A stretch of DNA of 64,000 nucleotides, from positions 1 through 64,000 of the forward strand of contig CANMVX010000018.1 of the NCBI GenBank assembly GCA_947501115.1. Direction: 5' to 3'. A program made the translations under genes and the position numbers. Shown in pieces: positions 36,638 to 46,174 of this stretch (within the stretch, counting starts at the first letter, position 1; every line of letters starts with the position of its first letter). Under the pieces are notes generated by a model. It ran no database searches. It was not told the origin of the DNA and saw only the letters and a list, made by a program, of their open reading frames with translations. The DNA comes from Haliscomenobacteraceae bacterium. Its GTDB lineage: Bacteria > Bacteroidota > Bacteroidia > Chitinophagales > Saprospiraceae.

Positions 36638-38224
36638 ATGTTCTACACATCCTTATTACAAGATTTACTTAGGACAAATTCCGTAGAGATCAATCTCTTT
36701 CTCTACGCAGAGAATAAATACGTCCGTCCATTGCAACAACTCCTTGCCTCCTTAGGCTTTTTTACCTTTCCTGAGAAACAGGCTTTAGAACAAACAAATC
36801 AAATTTTTGACCATACGCTGTTAAAAGCAATCAAAAAATTTAATCAAAAGAATAAAATTTCCGGCGACGGCGCCAGATTAAAAGCTTACAGCTTGTGGCG
36901 AATGCTTCAATGCCAAGAAATTATTCCCTTTTTTAAAATTATAGCATCCTATACAGACGATACCTCTGGCTGGCAAAAGGAAACGCATTTTTTGTATGAC
37001 CCTTTACAAAAGGTTTTATCTTTTTTAGATTATGAAGAGGAAACGCTGAGCCAGCGTATGGAGCGATTCTGCATTTACCACGGACTCATTTTTCCCACTG
37101 ATTCATTGGGAACTGCCATAAGACAACACCTCACTGAAGCCATTTCCATGTACTTGGGCGATTATTTCAATGCCCCGGAAAATACAGAAAACACTGCAAA
37201 TAAGCCTTCGGATAATGAAATAGCACCGACATTATCGATCATAGAAACGCCCGATAATAAAATAAGTATAAACGATGGACAGATACAATTGGTGTTGACT
37301 AAAAAGGATCCTGGTGTATATTGGATGGGTAATGAAGAAGTGGGGATATTTTTACAACGCTATCCGGGAGAGGTGAATCCTGGAATATCAAAAATCTGCT
37401 TACAGGTTATCAATCAGGTAGCCAGGAATGAAGGAAAACTAGATGCTATAAATACCTACGATCAGGCCTTCCTCAGTGTGGGTATTTTTCAATGGACCCT
37501 TGGCACTTCCAATAACGCAGGAGAATTACCTGCATTATTAAAAAAAGTAAAGATAAAATATCCTGAAAAATATGCTACCTGGTTTACCCCTCTGGGCATA
37601 GATATCGCTGAGGAAACGGACGGAACTACCGGTTTTATAACCTTGCAGGGCGAACGCATAGCCACCTTAGAACAGAAAGAAGCATTCCGTCGCCCCTTTT
37701 GGGCTTTTCATTTTTGGAAAGTGCTGATGCAACCTGAGTTTCAAGCTATACAGATAGAGCATGCACATGATCGGTTTAAAAATTTTTACTTTAAGCCAGA
37801 ACCGAAAGGACTGCCCTACCCTCTTTATCAGATAATCACTTCGTCTTATGGTGTTGCACTGCTTTTGGATATGCACGTAAACAGGCCAGGTTGGGTAAAT
37901 CCTTGTATAGGTCTTGCGCTGGCGGAAAACGCGAACTACGCCTCCCCCGATCACTGGGGAACACAGGAAGAAGCACAAATATTAGACAGTTATCTAAGGA
38001 TAAGAGCTACTTATTCCGACGGACGATATTCCCCGATGACCTCGTCAAATGAACGGGCAAATCAAATAGGATTAGCTAAACAAAATGGTCTTTTATCGAG
38101 AGAGCGAGGAAGTTTCGAGTATTTAACTAATCAGTGGGAAGGATTTGGCATGAAAGGAAATAGACAAATGATAACACCCCCACCCGGATATGAGCCCGAT
38201 GATTATCCGGATATAGAACAATAA
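36638..38224 (+). CDS. Unknown protein with peptidoglycan-binding-like and lysozyme-like parts
   Basis: The protein has 528 residues without a signal peptide. The N-terminal third (LLQDLLRTNSVEINLFL, LQQLLASLGFF, LLKAIKKFNQKNKI) resembles a peptidoglycan-binding-like helical repeat. The middle (about 255-420) has VARNEGKLDAINTYDQAFLS followed by VGIFQWTLG, which recalls lysozyme-like folds where an early Glu is catalytic. The C-terminus is Pro/Asp-rich (PPPGYEPDDYPDIE). I infer a muralytic or effector-like enzyme, with low certainty. The missing signal peptide could fit export by a contractile injection system. It begins just after the rplT terminator. Confidence 0.5.
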   Translation: MFYTSLLQDLLRTNSVEINLFLYAENKYVRPLQQLLASLGFFTFPEKQALEQTNQIFDHTLLKAIKKFNQKNKISGDGARLKAYSLWRMLQCQEIIPFFKIIASYTDDTSGWQKETHFLYDPLQKVLSFLDYEEETLSQRMERFCIYHGLIFPTDSLGTAIRQHLTEAISMYLGDYFNAPENTENTANKPSDNEIAPTLSIIETPDNKISINDGQIQLVLTKKDPGVYWMGNEEVGIFLQRYPGEVNPGISKICLQVINQVARNEGKLDAINTYDQAFLSVGIFQWTLGTSNNAGELPALLKKVKIKYPEKYATWFTPLGIDIAEETDGTTGFITLQGERIATLEQKEAFRRPFWAFHFWKVLMQPEFQAIQIEHAHDRFKNFYFKPEPKGLPYPLYQIITSSYGVALLLDMHVNRPGWVNPCIGLALAENANYASPDHWGTQEEAQILDSYLRIRATYSDGRYSPMTSSNERANQIGLAKQNGLLSRERGSFEYLTNQWEGFGMKGNRQMITPPPGYEPDDYPDIEQ

Positions 38225-38278
38225 AGAAAAATCATTCTGGTTTTCTAACACTTTTATCATCCTGCCTAAACAATTAAG

Positions 38279-39070
38279 TTAAGCGCCTGTAAATTTTGGC
38301 TGTCGCTTTTCTATGAATGCCTGGGCTCCTTCCAGGAAATCGGAAGTTTGGGTGGTTTTGGCAAATTGATTTACCTCCGTTTTGAATCCATCTCCGGGGG
38401 AATTAAAGAAAGCATTGACAGAGGCAATGACTGCACTAACAGCAACGGGTGCCTTTTCAGCTATGCGCCCAAGGAGAGCCTCTGACACGGAGAGGAGTTC
38501 GTTAGCCGGCACCACCTGGTTCAATAGCCCCCATTTAAGTGCATCTTCTGCCGAGAAAAGGTCGCCGGTGAGCATTAGTTGCATCGCTTTTGTTTTACCT
38601 ATATACTGAATTAACCTTTGGGTTCCTCCATAACCAGGAATAATACCCAGATTTATTTCAGGCTGACCAAATCGAGCGTTTTCAGAAGCAATTCTAAGGT
38701 GACAAGACATGGCAAGTTCACAACCTCCACCCAGAGCAAAACCATTAATGGCTGCTAACACAGGAACATGAAAATTTTCGATGAGGCTAAAAACATCATG
38801 GCCATTTTGTGCCATGTCGCCGCCTTTTCCTGACTCAATAGATAAAAATTCTTTGATATCGGCACCAGCAACAAATGCTTTTTCACCTGATCCGGTCAAT
38901 ATGACACCTTTCAAAGGTGATTGTGAGGGTAAGAAATCGGAAAAAAGGTGAAAAAGCTCTTTCATGGTTTGCCCATTCAGTGCATTCAGCGCCTTTTCCC
39001 TATTAAAGGTTATACGATATATTCCATTTGATTCAGATAAAAGTAGATTTTGATATTCCATTTTTGTCAT
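38279..39070 (-). CDS. Enoyl-CoA hydratase/isomerase family protein
   Basis: The protein has 263 residues. The crotonase motifs are NREKALNALNGQTM, AFVAGADIKEFLS (oxyanion hole), NGFALGGGCELAMSCHLRIA, and a catalytic-side stretch FGQPEINLGIIPGYGGTQRL with both Glu positions typical of hydratases. It would hydrate trans-2-enoyl-CoA in beta-oxidation or a related route. The gene is single and convergent with the lysozyme-like gene. Confidence 0.93.
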   Translation of the reverse strand: MTKMEYQNLLLSESNGIYRITFNREKALNALNGQTMKELFHLFSDFLPSQSPLKGVILTGSGEKAFVAGADIKEFLSIESGKGGDMAQNGHDVFSLIENFHVPVLAAINGFALGGGCELAMSCHLRIASENARFGQPEINLGIIPGYGGTQRLIQYIGKTKAMQLMLTGDLFSAEDALKWGLLNQVVPANELLSVSEALLGRIAEKAPVAVSAVIASVNAFFNSPGDGFKTEVNQFAKTTQTSDFLEGAQAFIEKRQPKFTGA

Positions 39071-39193
39071 AAAAATAAGTTAATCCTTCATATAATCAAT
39101 ACCTGTAATCAATTAATTTTACAACTTAGTCTAACAATGAGTTAAAAAGACAAAGAAAAGCCTTTATATTTAAGGCACATTGGATAAATAAAC

Positions 39194-39784
39194 ATGGTAG
39201 AAACTGAAAAGGAGCCTGACATATTAAAAGACATTGCCGCGGGAAGTAGTAAGGCATTCCGGGCCCTTTATTCCCAATGGGAGCCTACCCTTTCGTCTTT
39301 TATTTTTCAGGTTACCCTTTCTAAAGTTATTACTGCAGAAATTGTTCAGGATGTATTTTTAAAAATATGGATGACCCGAGAGTCCCTCGTTGAGGTAAAA
39401 GATTTTAAAGCTTATTTGTTTGTTATTAGTAAAAACAGAGCGATTAATGCCTTGAAAAAATCATTGGCTGATTTAGAGCGAATGAAAAAATATGCCAGTG
39501 AAGTACCCTTTAACGAACAACCTGAAGATGAGGATAATGACCAACTACCTTTCACGTTGATAGATGAAGCGATTGACCAATTATCACCCAGGCAAAAAGA
39601 AATATTTTTACTGCACAGACATGAGCGGTACTCCTATCGCGAAATTGCAGAACAATTGGGCATCGGAAAAGAATCGGTAAAAACCCATCTGTCGTTAGCT
39701 ATTAAATCGATTAAAAATCATATTGAGACAAAAATAACCCTTATTATATTGCTCATTGATTTTATTTCAAAAAAATCGGATTAG
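39194..39784 (+). CDS. ECF-type RNA polymerase sigma factor
   Basis: The protein has 196 residues. Region 2 lies at about 20-90 (FRALYSQWEPTLSSFIFQ, EIVQDVFLKIW) and region 4 at about 130-185 (LSPRQKEIFLLHRHERYSYR, EIAEQLGIGKESVKTHLSLA). It is the sigma factor of a Bacteroidota sigma/anti-sigma/SusC locus. FecR, SusC, SusD and TlpA follow in the same direction. It would be released by FecR when the TonB-linked receptor binds its ligand. Confidence 0.93.
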   Translation: MVETEKEPDILKDIAAGSSKAFRALYSQWEPTLSSFIFQVTLSKVITAEIVQDVFLKIWMTRESLVEVKDFKAYLFVISKNRAINALKKSLADLERMKKYASEVPFNEQPEDEDNDQLPFTLIDEAIDQLSPRQKEIFLLHRHERYSYREIAEQLGIGKESVKTHLSLAIKSIKNHIETKITLIILLIDFISKKSD

Positions 39785-39838
39785 TCCTTCCCCCTTTTCA
39801 TCATCCCATTTTGTCTTCCTTATGATAAAATATATTAA

Positions 39839-40981
39839 ATGAAGGAAGACCAAAGAAAAACAACTTTGTGGAAAGCATTTTGGCATGGTCATCTTGATGA
39901 TGAACAACTTAAAGAGCTTAAGAATTTATCAAACGATGAGGTTGAAACCGAACTAAAGCAACGTTGGGATAATCATTCTTCTAAAAATTCCATTTTCAAT
40001 AAAAGAGAAAGACAGGATATCATCGATAAAATCCTGGTGCAGGGAAATATAAAAAAGCAAAAAAAACCTGTTTTCTTATATTATGTAGCTGCTTCACTAG
40101 CCCTTTTAATATTAAGCTATTTTGTCCTATTTGAACCAGCAAAAGAAGATTCCACTGTAAAAATTGAGAAAAGCATTGATTTGAATCCTGGAGAGAATAA
40201 GGCTATTCTGACGCTTTCCAACGGTAAAAAAATAACGCTTGGTGCCTTAAGCAATGGCTTATTAACGGAGGACGGGCAGACAAAAATCTATACCTCTGAA
40301 AAGGGAGACCTTATTTATAAAGCCGCAACAGAACCACAGCAAATATTAATCAACAATATAACTACGCCACGGGGAGGGCAATACAACCTTACCCTTTCAG
40401 ATGGCACCAACATTTGGTTAAATGCTGCCTCCTCTTTAACCTTCCCCAGCTCTTTTCAAAAAGGAAAGCCAAGAATAGTTGAGCTATCAGGTGAAGGTTT
40501 TTTTGAAGTAACGCATAATGCTCAGGAACCTTTTATAGTGCATTATGGCAATGAACTGGAAGCTATCGTTCTAGGCACTTCCTTTAATATAAATACCTAT
40601 ACCGATGAAAAGGCTACCTATACAACCCTGATCAATGGAAGTCTGAGCGTACAGGGTCCACAGGAGAAAAAAGACCTATTAAAACCAGGCCAGCAAGCTA
40701 TCGTAAGGCAAGGAAAAACAAGTATTATTAGCGCCGATATAGAAGAAATAATTGCCTGGAAAGAGGGTTGGTTCCTTTTTAATCGCCTGGAATTACAAGC
40801 CATTGTCAGGCAATTAAGTCGATGGTATAATATTGATTTTGAAATTACAGGAACGATAGGAAACAAACAATTTTCAGGTATAGTGAGTAAATCAAACAAT
40901 ATATCTGAGGTACTAAAGATCATGGAAAATACGGGGGTAACCTTTACACTCAAAGACCAAAAAATTTATGTTTCACAATAA
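39839..40981 (+). CDS. FecR-family anti-sigma factor
   Basis: The protein has 380 residues. A cytoplasmic N-terminus (about 1-75) is followed by one membrane helix (FLYYVAASLALLILSYFVLF). The FecR periplasmic domain has TTPRGGQYNLTLSDGTNIWL and ELSGEGFFEVTHN at about 165-260. A C-terminal secretin/TonB-like segment (WYNIDFEITG, VLKIMENTGVTF) matches DUF4974. It transmits the receptor signal to the adjacent ECF factor. It lies 54 bp after the sigma gene and 15 bp before susC. Confidence 0.93.
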   Translation: MKEDQRKTTLWKAFWHGHLDDEQLKELKNLSNDEVETELKQRWDNHSSKNSIFNKRERQDIIDKILVQGNIKKQKKPVFLYYVAASLALLILSYFVLFEPAKEDSTVKIEKSIDLNPGENKAILTLSNGKKITLGALSNGLLTEDGQTKIYTSEKGDLIYKAATEPQQILINNITTPRGGQYNLTLSDGTNIWLNAASSLTFPSSFQKGKPRIVELSGEGFFEVTHNAQEPFIVHYGNELEAIVLGTSFNINTYTDEKATYTTLINGSLSVQGPQEKKDLLKPGQQAIVRQGKTSIISADIEEIIAWKEGWFLFNRLELQAIVRQLSRWYNIDFEITGTIGNKQFSGIVSKSNNISEVLKIMENTGVTFTLKDQKIYVSQ

Positions 40982-40996
40982 AAAGAAATTAACATC

Positions 40997-43900
40997 ATGA
41001 CATATTATTTTACAAAACGAACCACGATGATGCCATTATTACCCTTTCCTTCTTACATCAAAAAGAAGGAATTTTCATCTAAAATAGCTAAGAATGTAAA
41101 AGTTCTGGGTATTTTTCTTTTCCTAAGCTGTTTAAATCTGAATGCTTTAAGCACGGCACAAGTAGTAACCATGAACAACAAAGAGGTTACTTTGCAAAAG
41201 ATATTCAGAGAAATTTATCGTCAGACAGGCTATCAGTTTTTTTATGAGGATGCCTTACTTGATAAAGCTGGAAAAGTAAATATTTCCATTAAGAACGGTA
41301 GTATTCAGGAAGCTCTTTCCCTTTGTTTTAAAGACCTACCCTTATCTTATGTAATCACCAATAAAACCATTGTTGTTGCCCCACAAAAAAAGGAGGTGAG
41401 CAGGGTTCAACCCATGGAAAATGGTATTGAAAAGACATTGAATACAGTGAAAGGGAAAATTACCAATTCATCGGGCGAACCTATGATTGGCGTAAACGTT
41501 ATTGCGGCAACCTCTCAAAAAGGGACTACTTCGGATCTTAATGGCCAATATTCTCTTGACATAGAGGCGGATGATAAGGCTTTAATTTTTTCCTATATTG
41601 GTTATGTTACCCGAAATATACCCGTAGAGGGAAGAAGTAATATAGATGTTATATTGAAGGAAGAGAGTGTTGAACTTCAGGAAGTCAGTATAGTGGCAAC
41701 GGGTTACCAACGTTTATCGAAAGAACGAAGTGCAGGTTCTTTTTCAATAATAAACAGTGACGATTTGAAGTTGAAATCAAACAGCATGAATGTGATTGAC
41801 AGACTGGAAGGTTTAGTCCCTGGTCTTGCGGTAAATTATGGACGAAATAGCGAAAAGTTTTTAATACGCGGTCTCACCTCAATCAATGCCAATAAATCGT
41901 CCCTCATTGTAGTGGATGGCGTACCGATATATGACGCTTCCACTTTAACCTCGCTAATCAATCCTGATGATATTGAGTCAGTTAACTTATTAAGAGATGC
42001 AACGGCCGCCTCTATTTGGGGAGCTGCTGCGGCGAATGGCGTAATCGTTATAACCACAAAGAAAGGAAAAACAACGAGTGCTCCACAGAAAATTCAGTTG
42101 AATTATAATGGATTTGTGTCTTATCGTGGAGCACCTGATATGGATTACTATAATTTGATGAATAGTAGTCAGCTGGTTCAGGCTGGCAGAGAAATTTTTG
42201 ATGCTACGGCTTTTCCATGGTCTGTGGTAACTACCGGAGCCTCAAATAATTCAACGCCTGTAGTTACACCGCATGAACAGATAATGTATGACTTGTCAAG
42301 AAACGTAATAAATGCAGGTTTGGCACAACAACGTTTTGACTCCCTTGGTGGCCTGAACAACCAGGCACAGATGGCTCAATTTCTGCAGCAGCCATCGAAA
42401 CTATCCAATCACAGTATAAATTTTAATGGGGGATCCAATTTCCATAGTTTTTACGGCTCGGTTGCCTATACAAGAGATGAGGGATTTACAAAAAACAATT
42501 TAGACCGCTACCAGATAAATCTACGTCAGGACTTTATTTTCTCGGACGCAATAACTATGGATTTAACCACGAATATTTCGTACGAGAAAAACGACCGATT
42601 TTTATTGACGGATTTTCCAGGTACTATCAACACAATACTACCCTACGCCATGCTTTCTGATGCATCGGACAATCCATTGTCAATGGCTTATTTAACACGC
42701 CATCAACCGTTTAGAACCATATCAGAAAATCAAAGCCGGATAAATCTCGACTATATACCCTTACAGGAACCAGGAAATACGCAAAATGGAAGCACCAATT
42801 TATCTACAAGAATAAATGGTGGATTGTCTGTTAAGTTATTAAAAGGGTTATCTTACGAAGGGCGGGCACAATATCAGCGTTCCAGTTTAGATGCCTACGA
42901 ATATTACGATCAAAATGCCTATCGCGTAAGAAATGAGCGGGTATTTTTTACCCAGGCACCTGCGACCGCCACGGCAAATCCAACGTATTTTCTGCCAGTA
43001 ACGGGAGGACATTATTTGACAAATAATAACACACAATATGCCTGGACAGCAAGAAATCAGTTGCTTTATGAAAATAAAGGGAATGAAAAACATCAAATTT
43101 CATTATTAGCCGGTACTGAAATCAGGGCTGACTTTATCAATAGAATAGGTACTTTTAAACGAGGATTTGACTTTCAAACCCTGACCTATTCTTATATTGA
43201 CGAGCAATTTTTAGGCAGCACTGGCGTGACAAGTCCTGTTAACTTTCTGCCATCCAGAACCATTAATGTTCTCAATGTAAATCAGCATAGTTACAGTGAA
43301 GTAGAGAGACGATTTTTCTCCTTATACGGCAATTCAGGCTATACTTATAACGGAAAATATACGATCAATGCGAGTATCCGTATGGATCAATCCAATTTAT
43401 TTGGTTCGGATCCGGCCGCACAATATAAACCTGTTTGGAGTGTAGGAGGCGCCTGGAATGTGACAAAAGAAGACTTCTTTTCCGTGTCTTTTGTCGATTT
43501 ACTGAAAGTCAGAGCCACTTATGGCCTATCGGGCAATGCACCGGTGCCTGGACAGGGAGGACCTTATGACATTATTGGCGCCAGGAATAGTGCTATTTTT
43601 GCAGGACTGGGAACGGGCTACGTAGTCTTCACCCCTGCCAATGACTTGTTGACCTGGGAGAGAACCACCACAAAAAATATAGGCATTGATTTTAGCTTGT
43701 TCAAACGCCGTCTATCAGGAAGTATTGATATTTATGATAAACTAACTACCGATCTTTTAGGCTTTGTGCCCATTGATCCTACCACAGGTTTTTCTTATGC
43801 TTATGATAATCTAGGAAGTTTGAGAAACAAGGGATTTGAGCTACAATTAAATAGTGTAAATATTACCGGAGAAGATTTTAGCTGGCGAACCATTTTGACT

Positions 43901-44644
43901 TTATCAAGGAATGAAAATGAGATAATTTCACTAAAAAGATCTTCTGCGCTAACTTTTTCAAATAAAATAGCTGGCGTTCAGGTAGAAGGATATTCTGCTT
44001 TCCCTGTATTTGGATACAATAATATAGGCCTCGATAAAGCGGGAAATCCTATGGCTTTAAGTGCAACAAATGACACTTTAAGATTAGCTAACCAGATAAA
44101 AGTAGATGATCCACAATTTGCAGGAACTACCCAGCCGCTTTGGTATGGAGGTTTAACGAATATTGTTTCTTACAAAAATTTCAGTTTATCCTTTTTGGTA
44201 GTATTTAATCTGGGTCATCAAATGAGACTTGATGTTAATCGCTTTTACACGGGCAGATTGCTAACTAATTTACCTGATTATTTCGACAATAGATGGAAAA
44301 AGGAAGGAGATGAGCTGAACACGGATATACCTAAGTATGTAGCCAATGCATCGACCTCATCGACCCAAAGAAACACTAATTTTTATACACAGGGCTTAAG
44401 CAATATAACTTCAGCTTCTTATGCGAAACTTAGAGATTTAACCGTTAATTACCAATTCGGTAAAAACATTGCGGAAAAACTATCCATGAGAGATTTGAAT
44501 ATATACGGCCAGATAAACAATTTGTTATTGTGGACTAAAAACCAAAACAATATAGATCCGGAATACTTTGATTACCAGCAAGGAGCGAGATTAGACAGAA
44601 TGCCGGTATTCTACACTTTTGGTTTAAGAGCATCCTTCAAATAA
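40997..44644 (+). CDS. SusC/RagA-family TonB-linked outer membrane protein with STN domain
   Basis: The protein has 1215 residues. A signal segment (KVLGIFLFLSCLNLNALSTAQ) precedes an STN domain (about 55-130, VTLQKIFREIYRQTGYQFFY) typical of receptors that signal to a FecR protein. A carboxypeptidase-D-like domain (about 150-230, GKITNSSGEPMIGVNVI) and a TonB plug (about 235-360, SVELQEVSIVATGYQ, SIWGAAAANGVIVITTKKG) follow. A 22-strand-type barrel ends in TFGLRASFK. With the downstream SusD it forms a nutrient-import pair. Confidence 0.95.
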   Translation: MTYYFTKRTTMMPLLPFPSYIKKKEFSSKIAKNVKVLGIFLFLSCLNLNALSTAQVVTMNNKEVTLQKIFREIYRQTGYQFFYEDALLDKAGKVNISIKNGSIQEALSLCFKDLPLSYVITNKTIVVAPQKKEVSRVQPMENGIEKTLNTVKGKITNSSGEPMIGVNVIAATSQKGTTSDLNGQYSLDIEADDKALIFSYIGYVTRNIPVEGRSNIDVILKEESVELQEVSIVATGYQRLSKERSAGSFSIINSDDLKLKSNSMNVIDRLEGLVPGLAVNYGRNSEKFLIRGLTSINANKSSLIVVDGVPIYDASTLTSLINPDDIESVNLLRDATAASIWGAAAANGVIVITTKKGKTTSAPQKIQLNYNGFVSYRGAPDMDYYNLMNSSQLVQAGREIFDATAFPWSVVTTGASNNSTPVVTPHEQIMYDLSRNVINAGLAQQRFDSLGGLNNQAQMAQFLQQPSKLSNHSINFNGGSNFHSFYGSVAYTRDEGFTKNNLDRYQINLRQDFIFSDAITMDLTTNISYEKNDRFLLTDFPGTINTILPYAMLSDASDNPLSMAYLTRHQPFRTISENQSRINLDYIPLQEPGNTQNGSTNLSTRINGGLSVKLLKGLSYEGRAQYQRSSLDAYEYYDQNAYRVRNERVFFTQAPATATANPTYFLPVTGGHYLTNNNTQYAWTARNQLLYENKGNEKHQISLLAGTEIRADFINRIGTFKRGFDFQTLTYSYIDEQFLGSTGVTSPVNFLPSRTINVLNVNQHSYSEVERRFFSLYGNSGYTYNGKYTINASIRMDQSNLFGSDPAAQYKPVWSVGGAWNVTKEDFFSVSFVDLLKVRATYGLSGNAPVPGQGGPYDIIGARNSAIFAGLGTGYVVFTPANDLLTWERTTTKNIGIDFSLFKRRLSGSIDIYDKLTTDLLGFVPIDPTTGFSYAYDNLGSLRNKGFELQLNSVNITGEDFSWRTILTLSRNENEIISLKRSSALTFSNKIAGVQVEGYSAFPVFGYNNIGLDKAGNPMALSATNDTLRLANQIKVDDPQFAGTTQPLWYGGLTNIVSYKNFSLSFLVVFNLGHQMRLDVNRFYTGRLLTNLPDYFDNRWKKEGDELNTDIPKYVANASTSSTQRNTNFYTQGLSNITSASYAKLRDLTVNYQFGKNIAEKLSMRDLNIYGQINNLLLWTKNQNNIDPEYFDYQQGARLDRMPVFYTFGLRASFK

Positions 44645-44661
44645 TTTTTAAAAAAGAGAAA

Positions 44662-46134
44662 ATGAAAAAATCAACAATAAAAAGTTTTGCATTCATCTGT
44701 ACGTTGTGGATATCTATTTCAGGTTGCGAGTCATTTTTAGATGTAACGCCCAAAGGATTAGATGTATTAAAAACAACCGACCAGTTTAACGGTATTTTTA
44801 ATAACGCCAACTTATTCAGTTATTTGAATGTCAGAAATCAACCTGGAGGAATTTCAAGTTTATTGGGATCTGCTGAAATGCCATTATTCATGGGAGATGA
44901 CGTATTTTCTTCCGCAGGATTTCTAAATGCCATTCCAACCATAGCCTGGCAAAATGGATTCAAATGGGAGGCCAATCCTTATTTGCCCACCGATGAATCG
45001 AATGAATGGGGTGCATTTTACAACCAGCTATATAACTATAATTTAGTAGCTGCGGGCGTAATGTCCTCAGAGGGAGGAACCGAGGCAAGGAAAAAAGAAT
45101 TATTAGCGGAGGCAAAGGCCTGTAGAGCATTCAATCATTTCATAGTGGCCAATTTATTTGGGCAACCCTATAATGTAAATACTGCCTCTACCGACTTATC
45201 AGTGCCTATTGTTATCAATGCTGACGTGAACGCTTCCGATTTTAAAAGAGCTACGGTAAAGGAATTGTATGATTTTGTCATTAACGAACTTACCCAGGCT
45301 ATACCTGACTTACAACCAAAGGTTTACAGTCGTGTAAGAATGTCAAGGCCAGCGGCACAATATATGTTAGGTATGGTTTATTTTCAGATGGGCAATTATG
45401 CTACGGCTTTAACATTCCTGAATGATGCAAAAGCAGGTTTAACGGGAGGTCCCCTGCCTGTTAAACTATACAATTACAATACGACCATGACCGCCGCAGC
45501 ACCAACAGGTTGGTTTACTGCAGCACAACCGTGGAGAGGAGCCTCTGGATATCCATTGCTTTACAATAGTGACGAAAACTTTTTTCTTAGACAATTAAGC
45601 ACCAATAGTACCATAAATAGAAACTGTTTGTTTTTGAAACCGGCTATTTTGGCGCTTTTTGCCACTACAGACCATCGTAGAAAAATGTTTTTGGACAAAA
45701 ATGTGGCCAACGGAACCGTAACCTTACCAGGTTTCATGAGAAATTCACCAACCAGTGTTAATCTTGGTCCAAATTTGCCCAATTTGCTACTTATGTCAGC
45801 AGAATGCAAAGCCAGGGCAAATGATGTAACGGGTGCCAAAGCAGATCTGGAAGAATTAAGAAAAAATAGAATGCCCGCAGCCGATGCTACGGTTGCAGTA
45901 ACTAATCAAGATGATGTAGTTAAATTTATACTGGCCGAAAGACATAGAGAATTTGCAAGTACGGGGATGAGATGGTTTGACATGCGCAGATTGTATAAAG
46001 ATGTCAAGTTTAACAATCTTGACAGAACCAAAAAATTTGATGCAGAAACTTTTACGTTGACAGATGAGCGGCTGACTTTAAAAATTCCCCCTCAGATTCT
46101 TCAATACAATCCAAATATGGTAGATAATCCTTAA
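44662..46134 (+). CDS. SusD/RagB-family outer membrane lipoprotein
   Basis: The protein has 490 residues with a lipobox (WISISGCESFLDVTPKG, Cys22). TPR-rich SusD helices run through the protein, with AEAKACRAFNHFIVANLFGQ, RPAAQYMLGMVYFQMG, and near the end AERHREFASTGMRWFDMRRL. It caps the SusC channel and binds the ligand. There is no glycoside hydrolase or protease gene next to it. TlpA follows. Confidence 0.93.
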   Translation: MKKSTIKSFAFICTLWISISGCESFLDVTPKGLDVLKTTDQFNGIFNNANLFSYLNVRNQPGGISSLLGSAEMPLFMGDDVFSSAGFLNAIPTIAWQNGFKWEANPYLPTDESNEWGAFYNQLYNYNLVAAGVMSSEGGTEARKKELLAEAKACRAFNHFIVANLFGQPYNVNTASTDLSVPIVINADVNASDFKRATVKELYDFVINELTQAIPDLQPKVYSRVRMSRPAAQYMLGMVYFQMGNYATALTFLNDAKAGLTGGPLPVKLYNYNTTMTAAAPTGWFTAAQPWRGASGYPLLYNSDENFFLRQLSTNSTINRNCLFLKPAILALFATTDHRRKMFLDKNVANGTVTLPGFMRNSPTSVNLGPNLPNLLLMSAECKARANDVTGAKADLEELRKNRMPAADATVAVTNQDDVVKFILAERHREFASTGMRWFDMRRLYKDVKFNNLDRTKKFDAETFTLTDERLTLKIPPQILQYNPNMVDNP

Positions 46135-46174
46135 CTTTAAGAGAAAACCTATTTCATCATTTAATCATCAAGAA

